Shown: piece after piece, positions 7,442 through 14,544 of the stretch
Numbering within the stretch: the first letter of the stretch is position 1
Layout: each line of letters opens with the position of its first letter
Assembly: GCA_937892015.1 (NCBI GenBank)
Contig: CALAUY010000017.1
Location: 1-19,633, forward strand
Direction: 5' to 3'
Source: an uncultured Bacteroidales bacterium
GTDB taxonomy: Bacteria; Bacteroidota; Bacteroidia; Bacteroidales; Paludibacteraceae
Length of the DNA stretch: 19,633 nt
Position numbers and translations under genes: made by a program
The notes under the pieces: model-generated
Seen by the model: the letters and a program-made list of their open reading frames with translations, nothing else
Databases searched by the model: none
What the model was told of the DNA's origin: nothing

Positions 7442-7457
7442 GTACCACGCTTGGTAC
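7442..7457 (-). promoter_or_regulatory. Dyad in nrdD leader: operator or attenuator candidate
   Basis: On the minus strand GTACCA-AGCG-TGGTAC forms a perfect 6-bp inverted repeat about ten bases after the predicted transcription start. It is followed directly by TTCTTTTTT (7441-7433). The shape fits a repressor site or a small intrinsic terminator. It does not resemble the NrdR box I know. Confidence 0.45.
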
Positions 7458-7472
7458 GTTCGAATCACGGTG

Positions 7473-7504
7473 CAAAGTTACAAATAATTTTTCATATATG
7501 CAAA
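7473..7504 (-). promoter_or_regulatory. nrdDG promoter, Bacteroidetes type
   Basis: On the minus strand a -33 TTTG (7504-7501) is followed after exactly 20 nt by TAACTTTG (7480-7473), a perfect TAnnTTTG -7 element. The predicted start is near 7466, giving a leader of about 100 nt. Just upstream is a perfect A/T palindrome, TTTTTTGCAAAAAA (7506-7519), which may act as a bent or UP-like element. Confidence 0.75.
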
Positions 7505-7827
7505 CTTTTTTGCAAAAAAATTTTAAAAAAAATTCAAAAAGAAAAACTTTGTTCCTCTCCCGAACAGACGTTTTAATTGAAAATCAAGCGTTTAAGGTAA
7601 AAATTCGGAAAACTTGGCCATCGAAAAAAAATTTTTGTCATGCATAAAAGCGCACTCAGAGTGGGTCTAAAGTGGTTTATTCGGGCGCAAAATTCTGATA
7701 ATCAGGCATGTGAAATCCGGCCATAAAGAGTGAGCGACAAAAGTCCCCTTTGCGAGCGCGAAAAACACCCGATTTGGTCGGTTTTGTGCTCTTTTTTGAT
7801 AAAAAAACGCCAAAAGTATCGATTTTA

Positions 7828-7859
7828 TTTGCAAATGTGAAAAAAAAGTTGTAATTTTG
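7828..7859 (+). promoter_or_regulatory. nusB operon promoter, Bacteroidetes type
   Basis: TTTG at 7828-7831, a 20-nt spacer and TAATTTTG at 7852-7859 match the TTTG/TAnnTTTG consensus. The spacing equals that of the nrdD promoter, and both continue GCACCG after the -7 box. Transcription should begin near 7865, at the foot of the leader hairpin. This is the only good promoter seen for the eleven-gene plus-strand cluster. Confidence 0.78.
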
Positions 7860-7865
7860 CACCGC

Positions 7866-7911
7866 AATTGTGCGCGCGCTTGCGTATAAGTGCTCGTATG
7901 CGCGTACAATT
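7866..7911 (+). promoter_or_regulatory. Leader hairpin of the nusB operon
   Basis: AATTGTGCGCGCG (7866-7878) pairs with TGCGCGTACAATT read back from 7911 to 7899, giving 13 pairs, two of them G-U, around a 20-nt loop. It begins at the predicted transcript start. Much of it alternates purine and pyrimidine, so the DNA could also adopt Z-form. No T run follows, so it is not a terminator; it could stabilise the 5' end or bind a regulator. Confidence 0.6.
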
Positions 7912-7941
7912 ACAAGGATAAGACACCAAAAAACAAGAACA

Positions 7942-8895
7942 ATGATAAACAGAACATTGGTTCGATCGAAAGTAGTGCAGACGCTTTTTGCGTACTACAC
8001 CGACGGGGAAAGCACTCCAATCAAGGCAAAGAAAGAGTTGCTTAAGAGTTTCGACAACACGTACAGTTTGTACATGCTGCTCTTGGACATCGTCAACGAG
8101 TTGACGATGCTATACGAGAAGCGTGAAGAGCAAGAGAAGGAGCGTTCGGCGGTATTGCATCTGCCATACGAGCCCCGGCGCAACTTCATCAACAACCGTT
8201 TTGCGCAACAGATCTTCAACAATCGGCAACTGCGCGGTTACCTCAAAGAGAAGAACTTCAGCTGGGACGTGGCTCACGACATGCTGCGCATGCTTTTCAG
8301 GCAGATTGTTTCCGCCGATTTCTTCGCTGAATATCAGGCACTCCGTGAACCATCATACGCCGACGACAAGATGGTTTGGCGGCGCATTTACACGGATGTG
8401 CTTGCCGACAACGAGGCATTAGACGCGGCGTTGGAAGAGATGGAGCTGGCACTCGATGGCGGCGATTGGGCGGTGGATGCCAATGTGGTCATCTCGTATG
8501 TCATCAAGACCATCAAGCTGTTCACCGAATCAAGCGGAAAAGACCAACCGCTGTTGGAGATGTTCAACTCGAACGCCGAACTGGCGTTTGCGAAAAATCT
8601 GTTACAGAAAGCCATTGACGGACACGATGAATACATGCAGATGATTGAAAACCACCTAAAGAACTGGGAGTTGTCGCGCGTTGCTTTTATGGACATCATC
8701 ATTCTGCAAGTGGCACTGGCGGAAATCATCGGTTTTCCCACCATCGCGCTCCAAGTATCCATCAACGAATACTTGGAACTGGCCAAAGAGTACTCCACAG
8801 AGAAGAGTTATGCTTTCATCAATGGCATTCTTGACAGTATTGTGGAAGAGCTGAAGGAGGAGGACAAACTCATCAAGGCCGTGGCCATCGACTGA
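7942..8895 (+). CDS. nusB: Transcription antitermination protein NusB, long Bacteroidetes form
   Basis: NusB joins the NusE/boxA antitermination complex needed for rRNA transcription. The C-terminal part (about residues 195-310) carries the helical NusB fold, including LSRVAFMDIIILQVALAEIIGF and ISINEYLELAKEYSTEKSYAFINGILDSI-like segments. The chain is 317 aa, about twice the usual length, with an extra helical N-terminal part rich in Lys and Glu; this long form is what I expect in Bacteroidetes. The ATG at 7942 gives MINRTLVRSKVVQTLFAYYT, the family start; an open frame back to 7870 would run through the leader hairpin and is rejected. It is the first gene of the operon, 43 nt before yajC. 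Confidence 0.93.
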   Translation: MINRTLVRSKVVQTLFAYYTDGESTPIKAKKELLKSFDNTYSLYMLLLDIVNELTMLYEKREEQEKERSAVLHLPYEPRRNFINNRFAQQIFNNRQLRGYLKEKNFSWDVAHDMLRMLFRQIVSADFFAEYQALREPSYADDKMVWRRIYTDVLADNEALDAALEEMELALDGGDWAVDANVVISYVIKTIKLFTESSGKDQPLLEMFNSNAELAFAKNLLQKAIDGHDEYMQMIENHLKNWELSRVAFMDIIILQVALAEIIGFPTIALQVSINEYLELAKEYSTEKSYAFINGILDSIVEELKEEDKLIKAVAID

Positions 8896-8938
8896 ATAGT
8901 AACATAAAAAAGAATATTAACTTAAAAAACAAGAATAT

Positions 8939-9352
8939 ATGAAATTATTAGTTTTATTGCAAGCAAGTGCCGCCAACGCAAACGGTGGCAGTAGTTGGAG
9001 TTTCTGGGTCATGATGATCCTAATCTTTGTAGTGATGTGGCTCTTCATGATTCGTCCGCAACAAAAGAAACAGAAAGAATTGGAAAAACAGCGCGATGCG
9101 ATGCGTCCCGGTCAGAAAGTGGTGACTGCCGGTGGACTGCACGGCAAGCTCAAGAGCACCGATGGTGAGGTGTTCCAAGTGGAGATTGCCAAGGATGTGG
9201 TCATCCGCATCGACAAGTCGTCGGTATTCGCTGAACCCGAACCGACACCCGCGAAGAAAGACGATAAACCCAAGAAAGACGAGAAGGACGAACGCCCCAA
9301 GAAACTCGACAAGAAAGACGATAAACTCGACAAGAAAGACAAGGAAGCTTAA
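8939..9352 (+). CDS. yajC: Preprotein translocase subunit YajC with a charged C-terminal tail
   Basis: YajC is the small inner-membrane partner of SecDF. One membrane segment lies at about 21-38 (FWVMMILIFVVMWLFMI), followed at once by RPQQKKQKE, the family signature, and GQKVVTAGGLHGKL (58-71), the start of the small cytoplasmic domain. The usual family length is 85-115 aa; this one has 137 because residues 104-137 form a tail of Lys and Asp (KKDDKPKKDEKDERPKK and so on). It sits between nusB and the YbbR gene, only 3 nt before the latter. SecD and SecF are not in this window. Confidence 0.95.
   Translation: MKLLVLLQASAANANGGSSWSFWVMMILIFVVMWLFMIRPQQKKQKELEKQRDAMRPGQKVVTAGGLHGKLKSTDGEVFQVEIAKDVVIRIDKSSVFAEPEPTPAKKDDKPKKDEKDERPKKLDKKDDKLDKKDKEA
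9302..9340 (+). repeat. 18-nt tandem direct repeat in the yajC tail
   Basis: AAACTCGACAAGAAAGAC occurs at 9302-9319 and again at 9323-9340, a 21-nt period encoding KLDKKDD and KLDKKDK. It keeps the frame, so copy number can change without breaking yajC. Confidence 0.85.
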
Positions 9353-9355
9353 CGA

Positions 9356-10072
9356 ATGGAGCGGTTTCGCGACAAAATGCTCAAAGTGCTGCGGGGCATC
9401 AAGAATTTCGTTTTCTCCCGCGATGCACTCACATTTCTCTGCTTTGTACTGGTGGCTGCTGTTCTTTGGTACGGTCACGCCATCAGTTCGGAGCGGGAGG
9501 CCACGTTGCACGTGCCCGTCCGTTACAGCGGCGTGCCGCAAGATGTGTATTTTGAGCCCGCCTTGCCCGACCATATCGACGTAACTATCCGCGACGCGGG
9601 AAGACGACTGATTGCGCAGAGCGAGGAGACTCCGGAACTGACGTTCGACCTCTCGGACCAGATTAAAGGCAATGCCGGCAAAGTGCATATAGCCTCGGAG
9701 CAAATCATGCAGAAACTGCCGTCATCGTTGCACGGAAACGGCACGGCGAAAATGATTAGCATCTCGCCCGACCATATCGATGGCACGTACAGCGAACGCT
9801 ACAATGAGCGCAAATACACGTTGCCGATAGAGACCCGCAAAGTACCCGCCGGATACCGACTCATCCTTTTCCCGCCGCAAGTGGAGGTGACGGTACGTGT
9901 CAGTCAGAGTCACTACAACGACATCTCGGCCAAAGACATCACCGTGTATTGCGAGTATTCCACAACGAATGAAGACAAACTGGACGTGAAGTTCGTGCAC
10001 CGCTCTAAGTTCATCAAGAGCGTGCGTCTCGCGCCCTCGGAAGTGCAATACCTGATAGAGGAACAACAATGA
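9356..10072 (+). CDS. YbbR-like domain protein, membrane-anchored
   Basis: A single N-terminal membrane anchor (about 24-40, ALTFLCFVLVAAVLWYG) is followed by an extracytoplasmic beta-rich part typical of YbbR repeats (LHVPVRYSGVPQDVYFEPAL, then IDVTIRDAGRRLI, later YTLPIETRKVPAGYRLILFP). In Firmicutes the related CdaR controls a cyclic-di-AMP cyclase; in Bacteroidetes, where the gene commonly sits beside yajC, its partner is not settled, and no cyclase gene is visible here. At 238 aa it has two or so recognisable repeat units, fewer than CdaR. It starts 3 nt after yajC, and its stop overlaps the start of the aminotransferase gene by 4 nt (ATGA). Confidence 0.83.
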   Translation: MERFRDKMLKVLRGIKNFVFSRDALTFLCFVLVAAVLWYGHAISSEREATLHVPVRYSGVPQDVYFEPALPDHIDVTIRDAGRRLIAQSEETPELTFDLSDQIKGNAGKVHIASEQIMQKLPSSLHGNGTAKMISISPDHIDGTYSERYNERKYTLPIETRKVPAGYRLILFPPQVEVTVRVSQSHYNDISAKDITVYCEYSTTNEDKLDVKFVHRSKFIKSVRLAPSEVQYLIEEQQ

Positions 10073-11187
10073 GAGCGATTCAGATGGTCGATTTGCAGAC
10101 GCAGTACTTGCATATCCAAGAGGACGTCGATGCGGGCATTCGCGAAGTGCTCGCTTCTGCTGCGTTTGTGAAAGGGCCGAAAGTACGGACGTTTGCCGAG
10201 CATCTGCAGACGTGGTTAGGCGTTAAGCACGTCATCCCTGTAGGCAATGGCACTGATGCCCTGATGATTGCGTTCATGAGTCTCGGACTGCACCGTGGAG
10301 ACGAGGTCATCACCCCGTCTTTCACGTTCGTTGCCACTGCTGAAGCCGCTGCATTGCTCGGGCTCAAACCTGTGTTGGTAGATGTTGACCCTCGCACGTT
10401 CAACATCGATGTGGAGGCCATCCGCCGCGCCATCACGCCCCGCACAAAAGCGCTTGTGCCCGTACATCTCTTTGGCCAATGCGCTGACATGCAATCCATT
10501 ATGCAGATTGCGACAGAGTATGGTCTGCGGGTGGTGGAAGATGCGTGTCAGGCCATCGGTGCCGAGTATCGTTGGTCGGACGGCCACACCACTAAAGCCG
10601 GTTGCATGGGTGATTTGGGTTGCACCAGTTTCTTCCCTTCGAAGAATCTCGGCTGCTATGGTGATGGTGGTGCTATTTTCACCAACGACGACGAGTTGGC
10701 GGCACGGGCAACACAGATTGCCAATCACGGCTCGATGCAACGTTACCATCACGACCTCATCGGCGTGAACAGCCGTCTGGACGCACTGCAAGCAGCCGTA
10801 CTCGATGCCAAACTGCCGCACCTCAACGACTATACAGCCGCGCGGCAAGCCGCTGCTGCGTATTACGACGAGCATCTTGCGGGCAACGAACAGTTGGTAT
10901 TGCCGGCACGCGACCCGAACTCGACGCACGTCTTTCATCAATACACAGTGCAACTCAAGCACTGCCATCGCGACCATGTGCGCGAAGCACTGGCAGCCGA
11001 GGGTGTTCCAACGATGGTGTACTATCCCGTCCCGCTACATCGGCAACCTGCTTATCAGGCCACTCTACCCTGCCCCGTCGCGGAGCGACTGGCCGACAGT
11101 GTCCTGTCCCTACCCATGCACACCGAACTGGACGAAGAACAACTGCAACACATATGCGCATCCTTGCTACGCGCCGTAACACATTGA
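10069..11187 (+). CDS. DegT/DnrJ/EryC1/StrS family PLP-dependent sugar aminotransferase
   Basis: This family moves an amino group onto a keto-sugar nucleotide. The fold-I motifs are present: VGNGTDALMIA (58-68), FVATAEAA, VVEDACQAIGAEY (155-167) with Asp158 placed to contact the pyridine ring, and TSFFPSKNLGCYGDGGAI with Lys192 as the likely Schiff-base residue. The C-terminal HVFHQYTV and VYYPVPLH complete the pattern. The 372-aa length is normal. WbpE/WlbA-pathway enzymes (3-keto-glucuronate aminotransferase) look closest to my eye, but substrate cannot be read from sequence. It overlaps the YbbR gene by 4 nt and sits 4 nt before rpoN. No other sugar-nucleotide gene is in view, so its partners must lie elsewhere. 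Confidence 0.92.
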   Translation: MRAIQMVDLQTQYLHIQEDVDAGIREVLASAAFVKGPKVRTFAEHLQTWLGVKHVIPVGNGTDALMIAFMSLGLHRGDEVITPSFTFVATAEAAALLGLKPVLVDVDPRTFNIDVEAIRRAITPRTKALVPVHLFGQCADMQSIMQIATEYGLRVVEDACQAIGAEYRWSDGHTTKAGCMGDLGCTSFFPSKNLGCYGDGGAIFTNDDELAARATQIANHGSMQRYHHDLIGVNSRLDALQAAVLDAKLPHLNDYTAARQAAAAYYDEHLAGNEQLVLPARDPNSTHVFHQYTVQLKHCHRDHVREALAAEGVPTMVYYPVPLHRQPAYQATLPCPVAERLADSVLSLPMHTELDEEQLQHICASLLRAVTH

Positions 11188-11191
11188 ATCA

Positions 11192-12733
11192 TTGGCAGGT
11201 ATATCACTAAATACTGACCTCAGACAGACGACCAAACTGTCGCCTGCACAAATCCAAGTCATCCGCATGCTGGAGATTCCCGCTGTGGAACTGCGGCAAC
11301 GGGTGGAAGAGGAGATTCAGCAGAATCCGCTCTTGGAGGAAGTGCCCGAGTCGGAGCACCGCGACAAAGAGGAGCGCGATGAGTATGAGGATGATTACCT
11401 GTACGAGGAGTCGGACAATGAGCCCGATTACGATGCGTTTGGTGACCCCGAAGACGACTACACAGCCCCGAACGACGGTGTTGATATGAACGATGCCTAT
11501 GCGGCCGGTGAGTTCGATGACGAATATGATATCCCCGACTATCGCACCGCAACGCACAACTACTCTGCCGACGATGACCCGCATGGAGAGGAGATTCCGT
11601 TCTCCATCGGCAGTACGTTCCATGAGTACCTAACCGAGCAGATTGGCGAGAAACCACTATCTGAACGTGAGCGGACGATTGCCGAATACGCGATTGGCAA
11701 TATCGACGACAATGGCTGGTTGACCCGTACGCCCGAACAACTGGTGGATGACCTTGCTTTCCGCGCCGGCATCGAAGTGACGGACGAAGAGATGGCCAAA
11801 GTGGTGGAACTGGTTCGTCATCTCGACCCGCCCGGAGTGGGTGCATACAACCTGCAAGACTGCCTGCTCATGCAGCTCCATCGGCGAGAAGACACGCCCG
11901 CTAATCAGCTAGCCATCCGCATCATTGAGAAACATTTCACCGACTTCCACAAGCGCCATTTCGAACGCATCCGGCAACGGATGGACCTGACTGAAGAGGA
12001 GATGAAAGATGCGTTGACCGAAATCAGTCGGCTCAATCCCAAGCCCGGCAACAGTTTTGGCGGGACGCTATACGAGAGTAACGGCAATCAAGTCACGCCC
12101 GATTTTTACGTCATGAGCGAGAACGGACAACTGGTCATCTCGCTCAACACCGGCGACATCCCTGACTTGCGCATCAACCAAGAGTACGTTGAAATGCTCG
12201 ACACCCTCAACCTCGACCGCAAATCGAAAGGCAACAAAGAGGGTATTCGCTTCATCAAGCAGCATATCGACTCCGCCAAATGGTTCATTGATGCCATCCG
12301 CCAACGCAACGAGACGCTCATGCACACGATGGAGGCCATCGTCCGCTTTCAGCACGACTATTTTGTAGAGGGCGATGAGACGTACCTCAAACCGATGATT
12401 CTGCAAGACATCGCTGATACCACCGGTTACGATGTGTCCACCATCTCACGGGTGAGTAACTCCAAATATGTGCAAACAGATTTCGGCACTTTCCCGCTCA
12501 AACATTTCTTCTCTGAAGGACTGGCAACAGAACTCGGCGATGAGGTGTCAACGCTGGAGATTAAGAAAGTGCTGCGCGAGGTTATCAGCAAAGAGGACAA
12601 GCGCCATCCGCTTAACGATGACCAACTGGTGCAACTGCTCAAACTGGATAACTACCTCGTGGCGCGGCGCACTGTGGCGAAATATCGCGAACAAATGGGC
12701 ATCCCCGTCGCTCGCATGAGAAAACAAGTGTAA
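11192..12733 (+). CDS. rpoN: RNA polymerase sigma-54 factor
   Basis: Sigma-54 directs polymerase to -24/-12 promoters that need an AAA+ activator. The N-terminal LRQTTKLSPAQIQVIRMLEIPAVELRQRVEEEIQQNP (about 10-46, in pieces) is activator-interacting region I. Residues 51-135 are strongly acidic (region II), and the core-binding and DNA-binding parts follow. The RpoN box, ARRTVAKYRE, is at 491-500 of 513. The start is a TTG at 11192: it gives MAGISLNTDLRQTTKLS, while the first in-frame ATG (Met26) would cut region I in half. The gene begins 4 nt after the aminotransferase stop, which favours coupled translation. The key motifs are intact, so the factor should be active. Confidence 0.95.
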   Translation: MAGISLNTDLRQTTKLSPAQIQVIRMLEIPAVELRQRVEEEIQQNPLLEEVPESEHRDKEERDEYEDDYLYEESDNEPDYDAFGDPEDDYTAPNDGVDMNDAYAAGEFDDEYDIPDYRTATHNYSADDDPHGEEIPFSIGSTFHEYLTEQIGEKPLSERERTIAEYAIGNIDDNGWLTRTPEQLVDDLAFRAGIEVTDEEMAKVVELVRHLDPPGVGAYNLQDCLLMQLHRREDTPANQLAIRIIEKHFTDFHKRHFERIRQRMDLTEEEMKDALTEISRLNPKPGNSFGGTLYESNGNQVTPDFYVMSENGQLVISLNTGDIPDLRINQEYVEMLDTLNLDRKSKGNKEGIRFIKQHIDSAKWFIDAIRQRNETLMHTMEAIVRFQHDYFVEGDETYLKPMILQDIADTTGYDVSTISRVSNSKYVQTDFGTFPLKHFFSEGLATELGDEVSTLEIKKVLREVISKEDKRHPLNDDQLVQLLKLDNYLVARRTVAKYREQMGIPVARMRKQV

Positions 12734-12743
12734 TAAAAAGAAA

Positions 12744-13388
12744 ATGAGTAATATACCCAAACAAATCAGTAGAGGATTAGCTTATGGACTGAGCGTGTTG
12801 CTCTATCCGCTCTTTACCCCCACATACTTGATGGTGACGTTCTGCGTGCTCTTCAACAATCTGAGGCAACCGTTGCCACCGCAGTATTGGTGGTTCGCCA
12901 TCGGCGGCACGTTCTTCTTCACTTGCCTCGTTCCGCTGATTATCCTCATCGTAATGAAGATGCAGGGGCGCATCACCGACTTCGATATCAGCGACCATCG
13001 CCAGCGGTTAGTGCCGCTGCTGTACGCCATCATCTCTTTCAGTTTTTGGTGCGCATACCTCTACTCCGTGCTCAAAGTGCCGGACTTCATGTTCTGGACA
13101 GCTGTCAGTTCGGTCGTTGCTCTCGCTGTTTGCGCCGTCATCAGTAACTACTGGAAAATCAGCGCACATCTGGCATCTATGGGTGGAGTCGTGGGCATGG
13201 TGCTTGGCTACTTGTTCTATTTTGGCATCAACGCGCCCGGGACAGTCTGCGGGCTGCTCCTTCTGTCCCTTTTGCTTATGTACGCACGCATTTTCCTCGA
13301 AGCCCACACGCCGCTGCAAGTGGTTCTCGGATACTTGCTCGGACTCGTTTTTACACTCATTCCTAATTTCATCATCTTCTATGCGTAA
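12744..13388 (+). CDS. PAP2-like integral membrane protein
   Basis: The 214-aa chain has about six hydrophobic segments. It carries weak forms of the PAP2 phosphatase motifs: DHRQRLVP (about 84-91), KISAHLASMGG with Ser140 and His142, and ARIFLEAHTPLQV with Arg182 and His188. These residues correspond to the catalytic dyad of phosphatidic-acid or undecaprenyl-pyrophosphate phosphatases, but the canonical PSGH and SR-x5-H-x3-D are not fully kept (SAH, and Gln in place of the last Asp). A lipid phosphatase in the inner membrane is the best reading, possibly for polyprenyl or phospholipid head groups. It begins 10 nt after rpoN and overlaps the next gene by 8 nt. Confidence 0.8.
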   Translation: MSNIPKQISRGLAYGLSVLLYPLFTPTYLMVTFCVLFNNLRQPLPPQYWWFAIGGTFFFTCLVPLIILIVMKMQGRITDFDISDHRQRLVPLLYAIISFSFWCAYLYSVLKVPDFMFWTAVSSVVALAVCAVISNYWKISAHLASMGGVVGMVLGYLFYFGINAPGTVCGLLLLSLLLMYARIFLEAHTPLQVVLGYLLGLVFTLIPNFIIFYA

Positions 13389-14544
13389 AAGATTGACAAC
13401 CATATTATTTGCTTGCATGTTGGTGCTGACACTGCCTGCTCAGACGCTGAGCGAGCAGTCGGTCGTCTCGCTCCTTACCTGCACGCCCGGCAGACCGCTC
13501 TACCTCCATTTCGGCCATTCAGCTCTTCGCGTCCAAGACCCCGCTTTTATCAGTGCCGACTCGGTGGTTACTGCCATCGACTGGACGTTCAATTACGGCA
13601 TTTTCTCTTTCGATACCGAACATTTCTACGCTAAATTCACACGCGGAGAGACCGACTACATGCTCGCCCTGCAAGAGACAAAATATTTCATCTCCTCCTC
13701 GCACAATGAAGGACGCGAGGTTTTCGAGCAGACGCTCAACCTCTCGCGCAGCGAACGGCAACTTATCCTCGATGCCCTCATCGAAAATTATCGCCCCGAA
13801 AACCGCGTCTATCGTTATAATTTCGTTTTCGACAACTGCGCCACACGCCCGTTGCGGCTCATCGAGCAAGCATTGCCGGATTTTGGTGTCTCCACCGATA
13901 CGTTGCCCGACACGTGGCGTGACCAAATCACCTATTACGCGGGCAAATGGACGTGGGGAGAGTTCGGCATCAACCTCGTTTTCGGGCGACAGGCAGATAA
14001 CCGCATGACTGTTGCCGAGTCGCTCTTCTTGCCCGAGAACTTGATGAACTATATCGAACAAAGCGGACTCGTCAGTTCCTCACAAATAGGCACGTTCACG
14101 CCTCGCGATGCATCGTTTTGGACCTCGCCCTATTTGGTGCTCATCCTACTCTGCCTGCTTATCCTCAGCATCACTGCCCTCGACATCCACCGCCATCGGC
14201 AGTCATACGTGCTTGATGCCCTGCTCTTCGCCCTCTACACCATCCTCGGCTGCATCATCACGTTCTTGATGTTCTTCTCCACACACCCGTTCGTGACGGA
14301 GAACGCCAACTGGCTGCTATTCAACCCATTGTGGCTCTTCCCGCTCGTGCTCTGTTGTTGGCAACGCGGACGCGCATTGCTCAACAAACTGACCCTTGCC
14401 ATCTGCCTCTTCGTCGTTGTTGAGTTCATCCTCGCGCTCTGTAGCGGTCAGACGTTCCACTTCTTGCTCCTGCTTCCAATGCTCCATTGCTTGCGTTTGT
14501 TCGGGCTTCATCTTCATCTACATGCAACAAAAAACCATGCGTAA
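13381..14544 (+). CDS. DUF4105 family protein, exported, with C-terminal membrane helices
   Basis: A signal peptide (MRKRLTTILFACMLVLTLPA) leads into the DUF4105 region: YLHFGHSALRV (41-51), DWTFNYGIFSF (67-77), FTRGETDYML and YNFVFDNCATR (146-156). His43/His46 and Cys153 are spaced as if in a circularly permuted NlpC/P60-like papain fold, a link I recall for this family, so a periplasmic cysteine hydrolase or amidase is possible but unproven. After residue 248 come four to five membrane helices and a His-rich end (HLHLHATKNHA). The ATG at 13381 was chosen for the signal peptide; the frame is open back to 13117 inside the PAP2-like gene. Both ends overlap neighbours by 8 nt. Confidence 0.82.
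   Translation: MRKRLTTILFACMLVLTLPAQTLSEQSVVSLLTCTPGRPLYLHFGHSALRVQDPAFISADSVVTAIDWTFNYGIFSFDTEHFYAKFTRGETDYMLALQETKYFISSSHNEGREVFEQTLNLSRSERQLILDALIENYRPENRVYRYNFVFDNCATRPLRLIEQALPDFGVSTDTLPDTWRDQITYYAGKWTWGEFGINLVFGRQADNRMTVAESLFLPENLMNYIEQSGLVSSSQIGTFTPRDASFWTSPYLVLILLCLLILSITALDIHRHRQSYVLDALLFALYTILGCIITFLMFFSTHPFVTENANWLLFNPLWLFPLVLCCWQRGRALLNKLTLAICLFVVVEFILALCSGQTFHFLLLLPMLHCLRLFGLHLHLHATKNHA

Larger units (their letters stand above)
7364..7941. other. Divergent control region between nrdD and nusB
   Basis: These 578 bases hold no gene I can support. At the left is the nrdD leader with a 16-bp dyad and a promoter facing left; at the right is the nusB promoter and a hairpin-bearing leader. 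Between about 7505 and 7827 it is rich in A and T runs and shows no further good promoter. One possible extra -7 word on the minus strand (7811-7818, TACTTTTG) has a TTTG only 13 nt upstream, which is poor spacing. Confidence 0.75.

Noticed and set aside
7677..7862. 61-codon minus-strand frame in the nrdD-nusB gap
   Set aside because: It overlaps the nusB promoter on the other strand, lacks a promoter of its own and shows no signal peptide or motif. It could be a small gene, but nothing supports it.
13117..13380. N-terminal extension of the DUF4105 protein
   Set aside because: The frame is open by chance inside the PAP2-like gene; the signal peptide at 13381 sets the start.
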